35,711 bases of DNA. Source: Erysipelotrichia bacterium. GTDB taxonomy: Bacteria; Bacillota_I; Bacilli_A; Erysipelotrichales; Erysipelotrichaceae. The notes under the pieces are model-generated. The model had not been told where the DNA came from, made no database searches, and was given only the letters and a program-made list of their open reading frames with translations. This document shows, piece by piece, positions 32,615 to 35,711 of the stretch. Position numbers and translations under genes: made by a program. The first letter of the stretch is position 1; every line of letters starts with the position of its first letter. The stretch is from positions 1 through 35,711 of the forward strand of contig JAAZJL010000069.1 in the NCBI GenBank assembly GCA_012800355.1, read 5' to 3'.

Positions 32615-33877
32615 TTGGGTAATAAAACTAATATTTTAGCAGCTTTACAAATAGTTAATAGAGAAGTCCGTTTAATCGTGGGTGAGTTTTCTAGTGATTT
32701 TTTGTATGTGATTGCCAAAGAAGAAATAGAGTGCAGAGGTGTTGATGGTTATAAAATCGTTGACAAAAATTTAGTGATTAAAGCTATTAGGGAGGCTGTT
32801 GCTAATGTTTCAGCAAAGTTAAAAGTGCCACTAAAATCTGTATTATTATCAATTCCTGGTTATCGTTTTAAGAAAGAGAAAAGAAAGTTTGACAGGCTTC
32901 TGACTCAAGGGGTAGTTAATAAAGAAGCTATCAAGGAGATATTTGACGAAGCATATCGAATGCATGTCGGATCAGATTATGAAATACTAAATTTATCTTG
33001 TGCCAGTTATAAGATAAATTCAATTGTTTACCCTAAAGCTCCAATTAATGAAAAAAGCGAATTGTTATCTTGTGATATTGATTTCATTTGTGGAGATAAA
33101 TTACTAATGTACGAATATCTGTCAATCGTAGAAAAGGCAGGTTTGCAAGTTTTAGAAGTTTATCAGGATGGTTATAGCAGTTGTGGTGAAGCAGCGCTTT
33201 TCGAACAAAGTTATAACAATTATGTGGTTAATATATATTTAGAAGCAGACCATACTGTATTCTTGTTAATCTATAATGGTCGACTAATAACTGGATTTTC
33301 AGAAAATTCAGGTTACAATAAGTTGATTAAAACTATAGTAGATAGGTATGGACTCAATTATAAAAATGCCTTAAAGATTTTATTTAGATATGCAGTTGTT
33401 GGTCAAAGCGAAGGAGAAGATAGAATTATCATTCGCTGGGTTGATAAAAATAAAGTTGTTCATAGTTTGACATATAAGGATGTACAAGAGACAGTATTTG
33501 TTGAAAGCCAAAATATGATTGAAAACTTTTATATGTATTGCAGTGAAATTATTGAAAAAGATAATGTTACTGTTGTTGTTTCAGGTCAAGGGGCACAGCT
33601 TCAAGGTCTTGATAAAGCATTAAGTGTGAAATTGCAAAAACCAGTAAGGTGTTATTGCCCAGATATACTAGGTGCAAGAGACCCAAAATGGGTAGCAGCA
33701 TTGGGAATGTTCTATCAATACAAAGATGTATGTAGTATTACTACTCCAATGGTAGATTGTGTTGATGTAAGTGCATATAGACAAAACCTGATACCAAATG
33801 TTGAAAAACATGATGGTAATCTGGCAGATAAATTTAAAAGTATTACAGACAAGTTATTTGTAGATAAAGTTGAATGA
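32615..33877 (+). CDS. ftsA: Divergent FtsA-like cell division protein, TTG start
   Basis: 420-residue actin-fold protein directly upstream of ftsZ, the position of ftsA. FtsA tethers FtsZ to the membrane and binds ATP. Family features are SVLLSIPGYRFKKEK in the 1C region, DGYSSCGEAAL and VVVSGQGAQLQGLDKAL. The phosphate-1 motif, normally LDIGT, reads LQIVN near residue 11, and the second phosphate region, normally DIGGGTTD, reads NIYLEADHT, so ATP binding looks lost. The C-terminal LADKFKSITDKLFVDKVE could still be an amphipathic membrane helix. The start is TTG at 32615 with AGGAG nine bases upstream; no ATG occurs near. Confidence 0.8.
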   Translation: MGNKTNILAALQIVNREVRLIVGEFSSDFLYVIAKEEIECRGVDGYKIVDKNLVIKAIREAVANVSAKLKVPLKSVLLSIPGYRFKKEKRKFDRLLTQGVVNKEAIKEIFDEAYRMHVGSDYEILNLSCASYKINSIVYPKAPINEKSELLSCDIDFICGDKLLMYEYLSIVEKAGLQVLEVYQDGYSSCGEAALFEQSYNNYVVNIYLEADHTVFLLIYNGRLITGFSENSGYNKLIKTIVDRYGLNYKNALKILFRYAVVGQSEGEDRIIIRWVDKNKVVHSLTYKDVQETVFVESQNMIENFYMYCSEIIEKDNVTVVVSGQGAQLQGLDKALSVKLQKPVRCYCPDILGARDPKWVAALGMFYQYKDVCSITTPMVDCVDVSAYRQNLIPNVEKHDGNLADKFKSITDKLFVDKVE

Positions 33878-33887
33878 GGTGTGAAAT

Positions 33888-34949
33888 ATGAATAGTTTTA
33901 ATCCAGTGACAAGAATTAAAGTATTTGGCGTTGGCGGAGGTGGTTGCAACGCTGTTAACCGTATGGTTGAAGCAAACTTGGTGGGTGTTGATTTTTATGT
34001 TGTCAATACTGACAGACAAGTTCTTGCTTCTTCTCCAGTAGAGAAAAAACTTTTGATAGGTTCTAATACTACTGGAGGTTTAGGAGCCGGCGGCAGACCA
34101 GAAGTAGGTAAAGCTGCAGCTTTAGAATCAATTGATGAAATTAAAGAAGCAGTAAAAGATGCTGATTTGATTTTTATTACTGCTGGTTTAGGTGGTGGAA
34201 CTGGCACAGGTGCTGGACCAGTTTTGGCAGAATGTGCTCAAGAAACGGGTGCTTTAACAATTGGAATAGTCACAAAACCATTTAAGTTTGAAGGTAAAAA
34301 GAGAACAATGCAAGCTATTAATGGTTTAGATGAATTGAGAAAGCATGTTGACTCATTAATCATTATTCCAAATGAAAAAGTGGGAACGAATTTAGGATCA
34401 TTCCCTATAAATCAAGCCTTCTTAGAAGCTGATAATGTTTTAAGACAAGCAGTACAGACAATTACAGATTTAATTTCTTATAATGCACTAATCAACTTGG
34501 ATTTTGCGGATGTTAAATCGGTGTTAGAAGGTCAAGGAACAGCTTTAATTGGTGTTGGTGAAGTTGATGCTAGTGAAGTAGATAATAAAGAAGATATGGC
34601 AAGACTTGCAGCTGAAAGAGCAGTTAGTTGTCCACTATTAGAGGCTAATATTCAGGGTGCCAAAAATGCCATTATTAACGTAAGTGGTGCTGCAACATTA
34701 ACTATTGATAACGCCAAAGTAGCTGTTGGATATGTTAATGAAGTTGCTGGAAATGAAATTGATACTGTCTTTGGTGTTGCTTATAATGAAGCACTGGGTG
34801 ATAGAATTATTGTTACAGTTATTGCTACAGGATTTGATCAAGTTGATAGTCAAATTTATGAAAGAGCAAGTTTTGAACCAGTTCAAGATTCTATTGAACA
34901 AAAAGATGATTTCGATATACCTAGTTTTGTCACCAATAGGCGTCGTTAA
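33888..34949 (+). CDS. ftsZ: Cell division protein FtsZ
   Basis: Tubulin-like GTPase that forms the division ring. The 353 residues contain VGGGGCNAVNRM near the N-terminus, the tubulin signature GGGTGTGAGP, and the T7-loop segment NLDFADVKSVL. The variable linker is very short, and the end DIPSFVTNRRR is the conserved C-terminal peptide that binds FtsA and other partners. This matters here because the adjacent FtsA is divergent. A GAGGTG site precedes the ATG, 10 bases after the ftsA stop. Confidence 0.97.
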   Translation: MNSFNPVTRIKVFGVGGGGCNAVNRMVEANLVGVDFYVVNTDRQVLASSPVEKKLLIGSNTTGGLGAGGRPEVGKAAALESIDEIKEAVKDADLIFITAGLGGGTGTGAGPVLAECAQETGALTIGIVTKPFKFEGKKRTMQAINGLDELRKHVDSLIIIPNEKVGTNLGSFPINQAFLEADNVLRQAVQTITDLISYNALINLDFADVKSVLEGQGTALIGVGEVDASEVDNKEDMARLAAERAVSCPLLEANIQGAKNAIINVSGAATLTIDNAKVAVGYVNEVAGNEIDTVFGVAYNEALGDRIIVTVIATGFDQVDSQIYERASFEPVQDSIEQKDDFDIPSFVTNRRR

Positions 34950-35019
34950 TTACTTGTTTAACTATATATTTACTAATAAATAGCCCCTAGGGACTTTTTA
35001 AAAGAATGGAGGTATTATA

Positions 35020-35711
35020 ATGAAAAAATATAAAAAGAATTTTGATTATTCTTATGCATTAGGAACAGAGTTAACACTGGAGCTGCTCTTACAGTATCCC
35101 CAAAAAGTAATCAATGTTTATATCCATTCAAAACAAAATGAAAATGAAGTTTTTAAGCGCATTAAAAATTTATGCATAAAACATGGGATTGAAATGATTT
35201 ATTCCGATAAGATATTTAATATTGTTTCTAGCAAAGAAAACTGTTATATTATAGGAGCTTTTAATAAATATGAAAGCAAAGTAAATCCCAAAAGCAATCA
35301 TGTCGTTTTGGTTAATCCTTCAAATACGGGTAATTTAGGAACAATTATTAGAACCTCTATTGGTTTTGGCATCAGTGATATTGCTATTATTTCACCAGCT
35401 GTGGATATTTTTGATCCTAAAACTATTAGAGCAAGTATGGGAGCTGTATTTAGATTAAATTTCCAATATTTTGAAAGTTTTGAAGAATATTTAAAAGCAG
35501 TTGAGAAAAGAGATGTTTTTACTTTTATGTTAGATGGAGCTAAACACTTAGATAAAATTGAAGTAACCAATAAGTATTCACTCGTGTTTGGTAATGAGGC
35601 AACAGGTTTACCATCTAATTATCAAAACTATGGTCAAAGTGTCTTAATTAAGCATTTAAATACAATTGATTCATTAAATTTGTGTAATGCAGTTAGTATT
35701 GCTTTATATCA
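35020..35711 (+). CDS. SpoU/TrmH-family RNA methyltransferase (3' end missing)
   Basis: S-adenosylmethionine-dependent 2'-O-ribose methyltransferase with the knotted SPOUT fold, cut by the right edge after 230 codons. An N-terminal substrate-binding domain is followed by the three SpoU motifs: NPSNTGNLGTIIRT, LVFGNEATGLP and IDSLNLCNAVSIALY. The last motif is already present, so only a few residues are missing. The ATG at 35020 has a TGGAGG site. It lies 70 bases after ftsZ with a GC-rich hairpin between, so it may or may not share the ftsZ transcript. The exact rRNA or tRNA target is not deducible. Confidence 0.9.
   Translation, partial: MKKYKKNFDYSYALGTELTLELLLQYPQKVINVYIHSKQNENEVFKRIKNLCIKHGIEMIYSDKIFNIVSSKENCYIIGAFNKYESKVNPKSNHVVLVNPSNTGNLGTIIRTSIGFGISDIAIISPAVDIFDPKTIRASMGAVFRLNFQYFESFEEYLKAVEKRDVFTFMLDGAKHLDKIEVTNKYSLVFGNEATGLPSNYQNYGQSVLIKHLNTIDSLNLCNAVSIALY

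Noticed and set aside
34995-35001. Terminator between ftsZ and the SpoU gene (CCCTAGGG followed by ACTTTTT)
   Set aside because: The palindrome leaves a loop too small to fold well and the stem has a mismatch, so termination is doubtful.

Overview
The window looks like chromosomal DNA of a low-GC, Gram-positive, probably anaerobic member of the Bacillota. It has A+T-rich codons and strong AGGAGG-type ribosome sites, uses the standard code (TGA works as stop), and carries the Firmicutes-type sets yvcK-whiA and rlmN-stp-prkC-rsgA-rpe together with ftsA-ftsZ. Rubrerythrin and ferredoxin-ATPase genes suggest anaerobic life. An Erysipelotrichia-like or related uncultured Bacilli lineage is my guess, not something I can prove from the sequence.

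Region 1 (1-7654) is the right-hand part of a capsule or exopolysaccharide locus: CapF (cut by the window edge) and CapG of the UDP-N-acetyl-L-fucosamine pathway, an EpsG/Wzy-like polymerase, a GT4 glycosyltransferase and a Wzx flippase. It ends with an unusual gene at 6377-6991. Its first ~50 residues look like the arm-site DNA-binding domain of a Tn916-type integrase, fused to a shortened PglD/NeuD-like nucleotide-sugar domain that has lost its catalytic histidine. A complete, probably active PglD-like acyltransferase follows. The fusion gene has its own promoter, flanked and overlapped by inverted copies of AGTGGTCA. I propose that it is a nucleotide-sugar-responsive, self-regulating DNA-binding protein built from an integrase domain and a dead acyltransferase. 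This is the strongest candidate in the window for an undescribed system.

Region 2 (7698-14410) is a complete Dpp/Opp-type ABC importer operon (binding lipoprotein, two permeases, two ATPases) translationally coupled to a class III CoA-transferase, closed by a terminator. Region 3 (14510-18220) is yvcK, whiA, a small membrane protein, an Eis-like acetyltransferase and rubrerythrin. Region 4 (18242-20748) is a small membrane protein plus UDP-glucuronate decarboxylase and UDP-glucose dehydrogenase, together a UDP-glucose to UDP-xylose route. Region 5 is a monocistronic gap gene. Region 6 (22072-27775) is rlmN-stp-prkC-rsgA-rpe and a thioredoxin-like lipoprotein.

Region 7 (27794-31112) is an operon of a DUF5320-like coiled-coil protein, a DUF134 regulator, two NifX/orange-protein-like domains and two MinD-type ATPases with paired 4Fe-4S motifs. 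It resembles the Desulfovibrio orange-protein (ORP) gene set and has two near-identical 12-bp palindromes (TGRCATATGCCA) on its promoter. It lies between rpe and a convergent rpmB. Region 8 (31539-35711) has a sugar-transfer ATP-grasp gene, a strongly divergent FtsA whose nucleotide-binding motifs look decayed, FtsZ, and the start of a SpoU/TrmH RNA methyltransferase that runs off the right edge. No tRNA, rRNA, CRISPR array or insertion sequence was seen. No gene-free stretch exceeds 300 bases.
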